Shown here piece by piece: positions 1 through 7,939 of a stretch of DNA of 13,350 nucleotides. The DNA lies in contig JAZNNH010000079.1 of assembly GCA_045580105.1 (NCBI GenBank), forward strand, positions 1 through 13,350. The letters run 5' to 3'. The position numbers and the translations under genes are program-made. Numbering within the stretch: position 1 is the first letter of the stretch; every line of letters starts with the position of its first letter. This DNA is from RGIG5579 sp045580105 (GTDB lineage: Bacteria; Bacillota; Clostridia; Oscillospirales; SIG627). The notes beneath the pieces were generated by a model. It ran no database searches. It was not told the origin of the DNA and saw nothing but the letters and a program-made list of their open reading frames with translations.

Positions 1-1
1 T

Positions 2-625
2 TTAATTGGCAAAGAATTCATCGGTTCCGATCCGTGCGCAATGGTGCTGGGAGATAATATTTTCTACGGTAACGGCTTTAGCTCAATTCTGTCCCGCGCT
101 TGCGAGAATGCACAAAACGGCCGTGCCACCGTCTTCGGTTATCACGTTCACGATCCTGAGCGCTTTGGCGTGGTCGAATTTGACGATGCCGGCAAAGCAA
201 TTTCCATTGAAGAAAAACCCGCTCAGCCCAAGTCTAATTATGCCGTTACGGGACTGTATTTTTATCCCAGCGGTGTTTCTGCAAAAGCAGAACAGGTAAA
301 ACCCTCCGCACGCGGCGAGCTTGAAATTACCACCTTGAACGATATGTATCTGAAAGAAGATCTTTTGAGTGTCGAGCTTTTGGGAAGGGGATTTGCTTGG
401 CTTGACACCGGCACGTTCAAGAGCTTGTTGGAAGCGGCAGAGTTTGTGGAAATGAACCAGAGCCGTCAGAACGTGCAGATCTCAGCCCCCGAGGAAATTG
501 CATACGTGAAGGGTTGGATCAACAAAGAAGAACTCCTGCGTGCCGCCGACGCGTACGGAAAATCTCCCTACGGAGAACATCTGCGACGCGTTGCCGAAGA
601 TAAATTGCGTTTCATTCATCGCTAA
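2..625 (+). CDS. rmlA: Glucose-1-phosphate thymidylyltransferase RmlA/RfbA, 5'-truncated by the window edge
   Basis: RmlA joins dTTP and glucose-1-phosphate to make dTDP-glucose, the first step towards dTDP-L-rhamnose and related deoxysugars, in the cytoplasm. The reading frame is open from base 2 and gives 207 residues. The family is usually about 290 residues, so roughly the first 85, including the N-terminal nucleotide-binding GGxGTRL motif, lie outside the window. Visible hallmarks are the core stretch IGSDPCAMVLGDNIFYG, whose Asp is a metal ligand in the family, VxFDDAGKAISIEEKP, the substrate-contact stretch ARGELEIT, and AWLDTGT with a second metal-binding Asp. The ATG at base 41 is internal and not the start. 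The gene is followed 46 bases later by a glycosyltransferase and then a flippase, consistent with a surface-polysaccharide locus. rmlB, rmlC and rmlD are not in view. Confidence 0.95.
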   Translation, partial: LIGKEFIGSDPCAMVLGDNIFYGNGFSSILSRACENAQNGRATVFGYHVHDPERFGVVEFDDAGKAISIEEKPAQPKSNYAVTGLYFYPSGVSAKAEQVKPSARGELEITTLNDMYLKEDLLSVELLGRGFAWLDTGTFKSLLEAAEFVEMNQSRQNVQISAPEEIAYVKGWINKEELLRAADAYGKSPYGEHLRRVAEDKLRFIHR

Positions 626-654
626 GCAACGCTCTTCTATTTGAAGAGCTGCTT
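624..654 (+). other. Intergenic hairpin without a T-tract, overlapping the rmlA stop codon
   Basis: Bases 631-637 (GCTCTTC) pair perfectly with 643-649 (GAAGAGC) around a TATTT loop. The stem extends with 624-628 (AAGCA) against 650-654 (TGCTT) after a two-base bulge. No run of T follows; the next bases are the GGAAAGG ribosome binding site (655-661) of the downstream gene. It is therefore unlikely to be an intrinsic terminator. It could protect or process the intercistronic mRNA or modulate translation of the glycosyltransferase; that is inference. Confidence 0.4.
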
Positions 655-671
655 GGAAAGGCCGATTTTCT

Positions 672-1805
672 ATGAAAGTATTAATGATAGCTACTTGGTA
701 CAGCTCAAAGAAAGCCGAAGTGATGTCGGCGGGCGTGTTCCATTACGAGCAGTCAATGGCGCTGAAGCAATACTGCGAAACTGCGTTATACTATCCCTTT
801 GATGCGGATCTTGATTCCGGTTTTGAAAAGGGAGAAGAACGTGGTCTTTTGACGTACCGAAGAAGAAAAAGACCGTATCGCATCCCGAAAATCTCATACG
901 GGATACATATGATTCAGGTTTTCTTTGACTTGATACGCATCCGCCGCGATTTTCAGCCGGACGTTATTCACGCACACTGCGTGGGCGGCGCCGGAAGAGC
1001 AGCGCGCCTGTTTTGTAAACTGTTTCGCTGCCCGCTTGTGGTCACCGAGCACAGTCCCATTGAGCAGTTTCCCGTTAACAATCGACTTTTGATGAAATCA
1101 TATCGCACCGTTTATCAAGAAAGCTCTGCCAATATTTGCGTTTCTCCTCATTCGATGAAAACCTTGCAGGAGCATTTTCCCGATTGCTCGTTCCAAGTCA
1201 TTTATAACGGCATATACGCACCGCAAACAATGTCCTTGTCGGAAGAAGTGTTTCGGGTGGATGGAAAGATTAACGCCTGCATTGTTGCCGCCTTTTATGA
1301 TTTGGAAATCAAAGGGTATCAGTATCTGATTCCTGCCGTTGCCAAAATTAAGGAAAAGGGAATCCCTTTTGTGCTTCATATTTGCGGCGGCGGAGATTAT
1401 TTGGAGCATTACCGCGCTTTGGCACGCGAACTGGGTCTTGAAAAAGAATGTATCTTTTACGGAAATTGTCCCAAGGATAAAGTATATTCCATTGTCTCGC
1501 AAATGGATTTCAATATTTCAGCCAGCATTTTTGAGTGCTCCGGCGTTTCGGTCGAAGAGGCACTTTTGATTGGAAAACCGGTTCTTGTCACCCGTTCCGG
1601 CGGCGCCAATTCCATGGTCGATGATTCGGTTTCGATTGTGGTTGACCGTGGTAGTGAAGAGCCGCTGGTCGATGGAATTGAAAAAATGATTCAAAGGTTA
1701 CCTCAGTTCGATTCCAACGCGATTATCTCCTACGCTAAAGAGCGTTTTGAGATCGATTGCGTTTCTCGCCAATATAGGAACGTATATCAGCAGATTACGC
1801 AGTAA
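672..1805 (+). CDS. GT4-family glycosyltransferase (GT-B fold)
   Basis: This 377-residue protein probably transfers a sugar from a nucleotide-sugar donor to a growing lipid-linked glycan on the cytoplasmic face of the membrane. The N-terminal half (1-190) is a typical acceptor domain with MKVLMIATWY at the start and the DVIHAHCVGGAG stretch around 97-108. The C-terminal half carries donor-domain features: AAFYDLEIKGYQYLI near 206-220 with a Lys at 214, the HICGGGD turn at 236-242, and the GT4 EX7E motif as E288 and E296 in FECSGVSVEEAL. Length is normal for the family. The ATG has a GGAAAGG ribosome binding site at 655-661, ten bases upstream. It lies between rmlA and a flippase gene, which points to polysaccharide assembly. 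Sugar specificity cannot be read from the sequence. Confidence 0.9.
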   Translation: MKVLMIATWYSSKKAEVMSAGVFHYEQSMALKQYCETALYYPFDADLDSGFEKGEERGLLTYRRRKRPYRIPKISYGIHMIQVFFDLIRIRRDFQPDVIHAHCVGGAGRAARLFCKLFRCPLVVTEHSPIEQFPVNNRLLMKSYRTVYQESSANICVSPHSMKTLQEHFPDCSFQVIYNGIYAPQTMSLSEEVFRVDGKINACIVAAFYDLEIKGYQYLIPAVAKIKEKGIPFVLHICGGGDYLEHYRALARELGLEKECIFYGNCPKDKVYSIVSQMDFNISASIFECSGVSVEEALLIGKPVLVTRSGGANSMVDDSVSIVVDRGSEEPLVDGIEKMIQRLPQFDSNAIISYAKERFEIDCVSRQYRNVYQQITQ

Positions 1806-1859
1806 TATTGTTTCAACGCTGAGAATTCGAACGTAAAATTGGAAACGGATAGGTCTGAT

Positions 1860-3401
1860 ATGAGTTTTAATAACCAATCCCGAAGCAAAAATGCGCTGTT
1901 TGCATCCGTCTTCGGTGTCCTGCAGCAAGTTTTGACTGTTGTTGGTAATTTTGTTTACAGAACCGTCTTTCTGATGCTTCTGTCCAAAGAGTATTTGGGC
2001 ATCAGCGGGCTCTTTTCCAACATTTTGCAGATCCTTTCCCTTGCTGAATTGGGCATCGGAAGCGCCATTGTTTTCAGCATGTACAAGCCGTTTGCGGATC
2101 AAGACACGAAAAAGATCGCAGCGCTGATACGCTTTTACAAGAATGTCTATCATATGATCGGCTTGGTCATTGCGCTTTTGGGGCTTTGTCTGTATCCCTT
2201 TTTGAGCTTTTTCGTTGACTTCGGTCAAATCCCATCCGACGTTAATATTACGCTTGTCTATTTTCTTTTCGTCTTGCAAAGCGTTGTCAGCTATCTGTTC
2301 GTATACAAGCAGTCGCTTTTGATCGCAGATCAGCGCAATCACTTGGTGCTGTCTTTTACCGGTATGTTAACCCTTGCAAGCTTTGCCGTGCGCATCGCGG
2401 CGCTTGTAATGACGAAGAATTTTGCGTTGATGCTCCTTTGCGACGTGATCTTTGTCTTGCTTTGCAATTTTCTTTTCAGCATTTGGATTACAAAAAAGTA
2501 TCGTGATATTTTTCGCATTAAGGAACGTTTGACAAAAGAAGAAAAAAGTCGGATTTATCGCGATACCGGCGGACTTCTGTGCCATAAGATCGGGTCGGTT
2601 GTCGTAAGCGGAACCGACAGTATTGTTCTTTCCAAATTCGTTAGCTTAATTTCCGTTGCGATTTATTCCAACTACGCCACCATTATTTCCGCGATTTCGA
2701 ACGTTGCCGTTCGCGTGTTCAGCAGCGTTCTTCCGTCGGTTGCCAATTTTATCCACAAAAAAACAAAAGAGGAAAGCTCGGATTTATTTTATCGGCTTTT
2801 CTTTGCGAATATGTGGATTGCATCCTTCACCACGATTTGTTTATATCTTTTGTTAAATCCCTTTATTCAGGTTTGGCTCGACGAATCGTTTTTACTCCCG
2901 CAGTCCGTCGTGATTTGGATCTGTATCCAGCATTATTTGCAGGTTGCCCGATTAACTGCCAATAATTTCATCAACGCCTGCGGTCTTTTTATGCGCGATC
3001 GGATTCGACCTCTGATCGAGAGTGTTTTAAATCTTGTCATTTCTGTTGTGTTAGCCCTGCGACTGGGGATTGTGGGTGTCTTTATCGGCACGGTCGTCAG
3101 CGGTGCGTTTACGTATTTTTGGAGAGAACCGCATCTTGTTTTTCGATGCTATTTTGAGAAAAAAACAAGAAAATATTGGTTGTTGCAACTGGCGTGGTTT
3201 GCTTTAACCGCCGTTCTTTGCGTCGCCATCGGGGCACTCTTCGCGTTCTTCGGAACCGGATTTTCCGCATTTGTCATCAAGTGCGTTTTGGCACTGATTC
3301 TATCTAACTGCGCTATTTTCCTTTGCGTGTTCCGTACACAGGAATTCGGCTATTATTTTTCCTTCCTCAAAAAGAAACTTTCTACTGTTATTTCAAAATA
3401 A
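1860..3401 (+). CDS. Wzx-like polysaccharide flippase (MOP/MATE superfamily)
   Basis: The product is 513 residues with about 12-14 hydrophobic segments along its length, typical of oligosaccharide-lipid flippases that move undecaprenyl-linked glycans to the outer face of the cytoplasmic membrane. The N-terminus (RSKNALFASVFGVLQQVLTVVG, written here only as a short hallmark from about residue 8, then YRTVFLMLLSKEYLGISGLF and LAELGIGSAIVFSMYKP) matches the Bacillota polysaccharide biosynthesis protein type. I chose ATG 1860 because AGG at 1851-1853 sits six bases upstream. The longer frame from TTG 1839 has no ribosome binding site and adds seven polar residues. It starts 54 bases after the glycosyltransferase and ends just before a strong terminator, so it is probably the last gene of the locus. 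No polymerase or ligase gene is visible. Confidence 0.88.
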   Translation: MSFNNQSRSKNALFASVFGVLQQVLTVVGNFVYRTVFLMLLSKEYLGISGLFSNILQILSLAELGIGSAIVFSMYKPFADQDTKKIAALIRFYKNVYHMIGLVIALLGLCLYPFLSFFVDFGQIPSDVNITLVYFLFVLQSVVSYLFVYKQSLLIADQRNHLVLSFTGMLTLASFAVRIAALVMTKNFALMLLCDVIFVLLCNFLFSIWITKKYRDIFRIKERLTKEEKSRIYRDTGGLLCHKIGSVVVSGTDSIVLSKFVSLISVAIYSNYATIISAISNVAVRVFSSVLPSVANFIHKKTKEESSDLFYRLFFANMWIASFTTICLYLLLNPFIQVWLDESFLLPQSVVIWICIQHYLQVARLTANNFINACGLFMRDRIRPLIESVLNLVISVVLALRLGIVGVFIGTVVSGAFTYFWREPHLVFRCYFEKKTRKYWLLQLAWFALTAVLCVAIGALFAFFGTGFSAFVIKCVLALILSNCAIFLCVFRTQEFGYYFSFLKKKLSTVISK

Positions 3402-3405
3402 ATTC

Positions 3406-3434
3406 AAAAAGAGACTGCATTACAGTCTCTTTTT
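3406..3434 (+). terminator. Intrinsic terminator closing the polysaccharide genes
   Basis: A perfect 12-bp stem, AAAAAGAGACTG (3406-3417) with CAGTCTCTTTTT (3423-3434), encloses the loop CATTA and ends in a five-T run. It starts five bases after the flippase stop codon. The A-run on the other arm means it could work in both directions, but no - strand gene faces it. Confidence 0.9.
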
Positions 3435-3456
3435 GCTTATCGATTTGCGATAAAAC

Positions 3457-3485
3457 TTTACTTTGCGCCAAAAAAGTAGTATACT
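3457..3485 (+). promoter_or_regulatory. Sigma-A-type promoter of the DUF3137-like/LemA unit
   Basis: The -35 box TTTACT (3457-3462) and the -10 box TATACT (3480-3485) are separated by 17 bases. The transcript would start near 3492, almost at the AGAGGTG ribosome binding site (3492-3498), so the leader is very short. Two symmetric elements overlap it: the perfect 10-bp palindrome TAGTATACTA (3477-3486) covering the -10 box, and an inverted repeat TTATCG (3437-3442) / CGATAA (3448-3453) just upstream of the -35. Either could be an operator; no regulator is identifiable. Confidence 0.7.
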
Positions 3486-3503
3486 ATCATAAGAGGTGAA
3501 AAA

Positions 3504-5114
3504 ATGAATTCTGTGATTTATAATCCCTTGGAAGAATTTGACTCAAAATACAGAAGTTTACACGAAGAAAATACAAAGCGATTTTTCGATGACCTTGTTA
3601 AAAAATCAGGTGTTGACATCGAACAAAACCGCGAAACCGTTCGGCAGTATCACGAGTACAAGGAACATTGGAAAAAACTGAAACGCAAATGCAATTGGCT
3701 TCGCTTTTTTCGTGTTTTGATGTGTATCACGGTCATTTTAATCCCGCTTGTGATTTGGAAAATAACACCGAAAATCAAAGAACTCAGAACGAAAATCGAG
3801 GAAGCCGACGCGCGCTCTGAAGTGCTTTTGGCTCAAGCCAACGCGCAAATGCTCCCTTTGAATCAACTGTTTTCCGATCGGGACGCTTGCCGCTTGATCG
3901 AAGATACCGTTCCTCTCATTTCCTTTGACGAAACGTTTTCCGTCGCACAAGAAGTCGATATGAAAATCAACTACGACTTCGCTTCGCTCAGTGAAAACGA
4001 AGAATCCACACTTGACGTCTTGGCGGGCAGGTACAACGAAAACCCCTTTTTGTTTGAAAATAAACTCATTCACACAATGGGTACCGAAACCTATCACGGG
4101 TCCAAAACCATCCATTGGACGGAGCATTATCGGGATGACAAAGGCCATCTTCGCACTCGCACCCGTTCGGAAACCCTCCACGCCTCGGTCACAAAGCCCA
4201 AGCCCTTTTACCGAACGCAGGTCGTTTTGAATTACTGTTCGCAGGGCGGCCCCGATCTTTCGTTCACCCGCGATCCCGGTCATTTGCACGAGAAGAACGA
4301 AAAGCAAATCGAAAGAATTGTCAAGCGCGGAGAAAAGAAATTAAATCGGAAGAGTGAGAAAGCACTGCGGCAAAACGAGGATTTTGTCAGTATGTCGAAT
4401 ACTGATTTTGAAGTCCTGTTTGATGCCTTGGATCGAACGGACGAGGTGCAATTTCGAACCCTCTTTACGCCCTTGGCGCAAACCAATATGGTTGACTTGA
4501 TTCTTTCCAAACTCGGCTTCGGAGATGATTTCCATTTCATCAAATCCCGCCGAACCAATCGTATCATTTCAAACCACAGTCAGGGTAGGGCAATCAATCT
4601 CTTGCCTGTCCATTACGCGTCCTATTCCTTTGATGAAATAAAAGAGAATTTCATCGGCAAAAACGTTCGCTTCTTCAAAGAAGTGTATTTCGATTTTGCA
4701 CCGCTCTTGGCGATCCCGATCTATCAGGAAAGACCGGTCCATTCCCTCAAGCCGATTCCGCAAACGCCCCAGCTTTACTCCCTCAAAGAATGCGAAGCGC
4801 TGGCAAACGTTGTGGATCCTAAGTTCTTTGTGCATCCCGATACCAAAACGCAGGCAATTTTGAAAACCAGTTTCGTTTCTTCCGACAATCGAGTGGACGA
4901 AACCTGCGTGACGGCATATTCCTATGATATCGAGAAGAGAGTGGACTACGTGTCCGTACACGGCGGTGACGGCCGCTTCCACGACGTTCCGGTGCAGTGG
5001 GATGAATATTTGCCGCTGGAAGCGCGCAATCATTTCTATATTTGTGCCGATGATGCGGCACCCGATAAATCCGCTATGGCAAAACGAAACGGTCTTTGCA
5101 TTTACAATTCATAG
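3504..5114 (+). CDS. Single-pass membrane protein of unknown function, possible DUF3137-like section
   Basis: I do not recognise a function for this 536-residue protein. Residues 1-66 are charged and probably helical. Residues 68-85 form one clear membrane segment, with positive residues (KRKCNW) before it and a charged, coiled-coil-like helix at about 88-115 after it. The remaining 420 residues are soluble, with a Lys/Arg/Glu-rich helix at about 262-292. The stretch SNTDFEVLFDALDRTDEVQFRTLFTP (from residue 298, quoted in short pieces as DFEVLF and FRTLFTP) recalls the part of DUF3137 proteins in which a region resembling their own target segment is followed by LTP. DUF3137 proteins are often encoded beside LemA, as here; this assignment is inference. 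There is no signal peptide, lipobox or recognised catalytic motif. A strong AGAGGTG site lies five bases before ATG. It is cotranscribed with lemA, whose start is 17 bases after its stop. Confidence 0.85.
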   Translation: MNSVIYNPLEEFDSKYRSLHEENTKRFFDDLVKKSGVDIEQNRETVRQYHEYKEHWKKLKRKCNWLRFFRVLMCITVILIPLVIWKITPKIKELRTKIEEADARSEVLLAQANAQMLPLNQLFSDRDACRLIEDTVPLISFDETFSVAQEVDMKINYDFASLSENEESTLDVLAGRYNENPFLFENKLIHTMGTETYHGSKTIHWTEHYRDDKGHLRTRTRSETLHASVTKPKPFYRTQVVLNYCSQGGPDLSFTRDPGHLHEKNEKQIERIVKRGEKKLNRKSEKALRQNEDFVSMSNTDFEVLFDALDRTDEVQFRTLFTPLAQTNMVDLILSKLGFGDDFHFIKSRRTNRIISNHSQGRAINLLPVHYASYSFDEIKENFIGKNVRFFKEVYFDFAPLLAIPIYQERPVHSLKPIPQTPQLYSLKECEALANVVDPKFFVHPDTKTQAILKTSFVSSDNRVDETCVTAYSYDIEKRVDYVSVHGGDGRFHDVPVQWDEYLPLEARNHFYICADDAAPDKSAMAKRNGLCIYNS

Positions 5115-5131
5115 TGAAAAGGAGAAGAAAA

Positions 5132-5800
5132 ATGGCAAATCAATTGGATGAACTCAATCCCGAAGCAAGAGAAGAAGGTCTTGATACGAACGTAATCGCA
5201 AAAAAGATTCCCGCCGAGGTCGGCGCCGGTTCTAAATTTTTTGAAATTATGCTGTGGGTGTGCGGCATTCTGCCCGGATTGATCTTTTTGTTTATGAAGA
5301 TCAATGTCCAAAAGCATTTTGATCAATTGCAGCAAAAGATTCAAAGAAACGCATCCCAAATCGATAACTACTTAGAGCAGAGAGTTATGGTTCTTCAGAA
5401 CTGCGCCCGTCTTTTGGACAAAGCCATCGATTTGGATAAATCTACCTTTGAAAACATCGCCAAGTTCCGTTCCGGCAACGCAGGCGATGAAGATGACGTC
5501 AGAAACGAGTTGAGCGGTCAGGTGGAAACGCTGTCCAGAAGCATCCACGTTGCCGTTGAAAACTATCCGGATCTGCAAGCCCATCGCGAGATTGCGGATG
5601 CGATGCAGCAGAATATGTACCTGCAAAGAGAAATTACTGCCGCGCGCGAGTTGTACAACGATACCATCAACCAATGGAACAAGGATATTTTCGAATGGCC
5701 GACCAAAAAAATCGTTGCCGCGAAGTGTGGCTATACGACAAGAATTCCCTTTATTGCATCCAAAGAAATCAAAGAAAAAGCAAAAAGTGTATTTTTCTAA
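5132..5800 (+). CDS. lemA: LemA family membrane protein
   Basis: The 222-residue product belongs to the LemA family, membrane-anchored helical-bundle proteins of unclear biochemical function. Residues 41-57 form one membrane segment (LWVCGILPGLIFLFM), preceded by a 40-residue polar N-terminus, longer than in most LemA proteins. The helical domain follows: RVMVLQNCARLLDKAID near 84-100, the family hallmark ENYPDL at 143-148, EITAARELYND at 167-177, and a closing FEWP in place of the usual FP motif near 187-190. The start is ATG 5132 with AGGAG at 5120-5124; an in-frame TTG at 5096 lies inside the upstream gene and has no ribosome binding site. It is the second gene of a two-gene unit and ends 16 bases before a strong terminator. 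The shared transcript suggests that the two membrane proteins act together. Confidence 0.92.
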   Translation: MANQLDELNPEAREEGLDTNVIAKKIPAEVGAGSKFFEIMLWVCGILPGLIFLFMKINVQKHFDQLQQKIQRNASQIDNYLEQRVMVLQNCARLLDKAIDLDKSTFENIAKFRSGNAGDEDDVRNELSGQVETLSRSIHVAVENYPDLQAHREIADAMQQNMYLQREITAARELYNDTINQWNKDIFEWPTKKIVAAKCGYTTRIPFIASKEIKEKAKSVFF

Positions 5801-5815
5801 ATCACAAAATGAATG

Positions 5816-5844
5816 GCAGCCGCAAAAATGCGGCTGCTTTTTTT
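5816..5844 (+). terminator. Strong intrinsic terminator after lemA
   Basis: GCAGCCGCA (5816-5824) pairs perfectly with TGCGGCTGC (5829-5837) around an AAAA loop and is followed by seven T (5838-5844). It separates the lemA unit from the uvrB operon. Confidence 0.95.
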
Positions 5845-5876
5845 CTTCGTCGGGAAAAATAAAGTCATCCAATTTG

Positions 5877-5905
5877 TTTACTTATTCTAAGCTTTGTGTT
5901 ATAAT
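5877..5905 (+). promoter_or_regulatory. Extended -10 sigma-A promoter of the uvrB-uvrA operon
   Basis: TTTACT (5877-5882) and a consensus TATAAT (5900-5905) are 17 bases apart. TG at 5897-5898 gives an extended -10. Transcription should begin near 5912, leaving a leader of about 35 bases. A 6-bp inverted repeat TATTCT (5883-5888) / AGAATA (5908-5913) brackets the -10 and might bind a regulator. I found no Gram-positive LexA box (CGAAC-N4-GTTCG type) in 5845-5946, so SOS control, common for uvrB elsewhere, is not supported here. Confidence 0.85.
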
Positions 5906-5946
5906 AAAGAATAGATTTCAATCAAAAAAACGAAAGGAGCGAGAGG

Positions 5947-7929
5947 ATGGCAGACAAGTTTATTTTACATTCGGAATATGCCCCGATGGGCGATCAGCCG
6001 CAAGCCATTGAAAAACTTAGTTCCGGTGTGAAAGCCGGACTGAAGGAACAGACGCTCCTTGGTGTGACGGGTTCGGGCAAAACCTTTACGATGGCAAACA
6101 TCATTGCCGAATGCAACCGCCCGACGCTTGTTCTCGCTCACAACAAAACCCTCGCCGCTCAGCTTTGCTCGGAGTTTCGCGAATTCTTTCCCGAAAATGC
6201 GGTGGAGTTTTTCGTTTCCTATTACGATTACTATCAGCCGGAAGCGTATATTCCCGGAAAAGACGTGTATATCGAAAAAGATTCTTCGATTAATGAAGAA
6301 ATTGATAAGCTTCGTCACAGTGCAACCTCCGCTTTGTTTGAAAGACGCGACGTCATCATCGTTTCTTCCGTTTCTTGTATTTACACCTTGGGTGACCCGA
6401 AAGAATATTCTTCGATGACGGTGTCCTTGCGACCCGGCATGCAAATGAGCCGTGAGGAACTGTTAAGCAGGCTCGTTGATATTCAATACGAGCGAAACGA
6501 CGTCAATTTCGTTCGTAATAAATTCCGCGTTCAGGGAGACGTGGTTGACGTGTTTCCTGCAGGAAACAGCGAAACTGCAATCCGTGTTGAATTCTTCGGG
6601 GATGAAATTGACCGCATTGTTGAATTTTACGCTCTGACCGGAACCACGGTTGCGACCCTCAATCACATCGTGATCTATCCTGCCAGCCACTATACGACGA
6701 GCTTGGAAAAACGAGAAAAAGCGGTTCGCGAAATCGAAGCGGAATTGGCAGAGCGTATCCGTTATTTTGAATGTCGCGGAAGAGTGCTGGAAGCACAGCG
6801 AATCCGCGACAGAGTCAATTACGATATGGAAATGGTCCGAGAGATCGGCTATTGCAGCGGCATTGAAAACTATTCCCGCGTTTTTGCCGGCAATCCGCCC
6901 GGAAGCACCCCGTTCACCTTGCTGGATTATTTCCCCGATGATTTTCTTTTAATGGTCGATGAATCCCACGTCACCATTCCGCAAGCGCGTGCGATGAGTG
7001 CAGGGGATCGAGCCAGAAAACAAAATTTGATCGAATACGGGTTCCGTCTTCCCAGCGCGTTTGATAACCGCCCGCTTCGTTTTGATGAATTCGAACAAAA
7101 AACGGGGCAGAGAATTTACGTCAGTGCCACGCCGGCGGAGTTTGAACTTTCGCGCTCCGAGCAGGTGGTCGAACAGATCATTCGTCCGACGGGACTTTTG
7201 GATCCTGTCTGTCAGGTGCGAAAGACCGAAGGTCAGATCGACGATCTGATCGGTGAAATTCACAGCCGCGTGGAAAAGAAAGAGCGTGTTTTAGTTGTCA
7301 CGCTCACCAAAAAAATGGCAGAGGATCTGACCGAATATCTGACGGAAAAAGAAATCCGCGTGCGCTATATGCACCATAACGTCGAAACGATGGAGCGCGT
7401 GGAACTACTGAAGGATTTGCGCCGCGGCGAATTTGACGTTTTGGTCGGAATCAATCTTTTGCGTGAGGGCTTGGACCTTCCGGAAGTGTCCCTGATTGCC
7501 ATTCTCGATGCCGATAAAGAGGGCTTCTTGAGAAGCGAGCGCAGTTTGATTCAGATCATCGGTCGAGCCGCTCGCCACGTTTCGGGCAAGGTCATTATGT
7601 ACGCCGATACGATCACCGATTCGATGCAGCGCGCGATCGAGGAAACCAAACGTCGACGCGAGATACAGGATGCTTTTAACAAAGAACACGGTATCACGCC
7701 GAAAGGCATTGTCAAGCATCTTCAGACCCTTCCGATCGTAACGGAAAAGCAAGAGAGTAAAATTCAAATAGAAACAAAAAAGAACAAAAAAATGTCTGCT
7801 GCCGAGCGCGCAAGAGTTTGCGAGAATCTGCGCTTTGAGATGATGGCAGCCGCCAAACGGCTTGATTTTGAAACTGCCGCTGTGTTGCGAGATCAGCTTC
7901 AAAAACTTCAAAAAGACAACAAGGGATAA
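5947..7929 (+). CDS. uvrB: Excinuclease ABC subunit UvrB
   Basis: UvrB is the damage-verifying helicase-like subunit of nucleotide excision repair. It is loaded by UvrA and then holds the lesion for UvrC. The 660-residue protein has the normal length and all expected parts: Walker A GVTGSGKT at 39-46, the beta-hairpin YYDYYQPEAY at 92-101 that inserts between the DNA strands, Walker B DESH at 338-341, helicase motif V region GINLLREGLDLPE at 501-513, motif VI QIIGRAAR at 536-543, and the C-terminal UVR motif at about 622-657 that contacts UvrC. The start is fixed by AAAGGAG (5933-5939) seven bases before ATG and by the family N-terminus. It leads an operon with uvrA and a radical SAM gene. 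Its stop codon TAA forms part of the uvrA ribosome binding site, suggesting coupled translation. Confidence 0.98.
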   Translation: MADKFILHSEYAPMGDQPQAIEKLSSGVKAGLKEQTLLGVTGSGKTFTMANIIAECNRPTLVLAHNKTLAAQLCSEFREFFPENAVEFFVSYYDYYQPEAYIPGKDVYIEKDSSINEEIDKLRHSATSALFERRDVIIVSSVSCIYTLGDPKEYSSMTVSLRPGMQMSREELLSRLVDIQYERNDVNFVRNKFRVQGDVVDVFPAGNSETAIRVEFFGDEIDRIVEFYALTGTTVATLNHIVIYPASHYTTSLEKREKAVREIEAELAERIRYFECRGRVLEAQRIRDRVNYDMEMVREIGYCSGIENYSRVFAGNPPGSTPFTLLDYFPDDFLLMVDESHVTIPQARAMSAGDRARKQNLIEYGFRLPSAFDNRPLRFDEFEQKTGQRIYVSATPAEFELSRSEQVVEQIIRPTGLLDPVCQVRKTEGQIDDLIGEIHSRVEKKERVLVVTLTKKMAEDLTEYLTEKEIRVRYMHHNVETMERVELLKDLRRGEFDVLVGINLLREGLDLPEVSLIAILDADKEGFLRSERSLIQIIGRAARHVSGKVIMYADTITDSMQRAIEETKRRREIQDAFNKEHGITPKGIVKHLQTLPIVTEKQESKIQIETKKNKKMSAAERARVCENLRFEMMAAAKRLDFETAAVLRDQLQKLQKDNKG

Positions 7930-7939
7930 GGAAAAGAAA

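Noticed and set aside
624..661. Intrinsic terminator between rmlA and the glycosyltransferase
   Set aside because: The hairpin is good but no T-tract follows, and the next gene has no visible promoter of its own, so readthrough is more likely.
1839..1859. Upstream TTG start for the flippase
   Set aside because: No ribosome binding site precedes it, while ATG 1860 has AGG six bases upstream and gives the usual short polar N-terminus.
1698..2342. Long open frame of 214 codons on the - strand
   Set aside because: It lies opposite the glycosyltransferase end and the flippase gene, crosses an intergenic gap, has no ribosome binding site and shows no family motif.
1..3434. Horizontally transferred island boundary within the polysaccharide genes
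   Set aside because: No insertion sequence, tRNA, direct repeat or sharp visible change in codon habit was found; the Val-junction codon pattern continues across the region.
3738..4307. Open frame of 189 codons on the - strand inside the DUF3137-like gene
   Set aside because: No ribosome binding site or promoter, and the + strand gene has a strong SD, a membrane segment and operon context.
5845..5946. LexA/SOS box upstream of uvrB
   Set aside because: No CGAAC-N4-GTTCG-like or GAAC-N4-GTTC site is present; the only symmetry is TATTCT/AGAATA around the -10.
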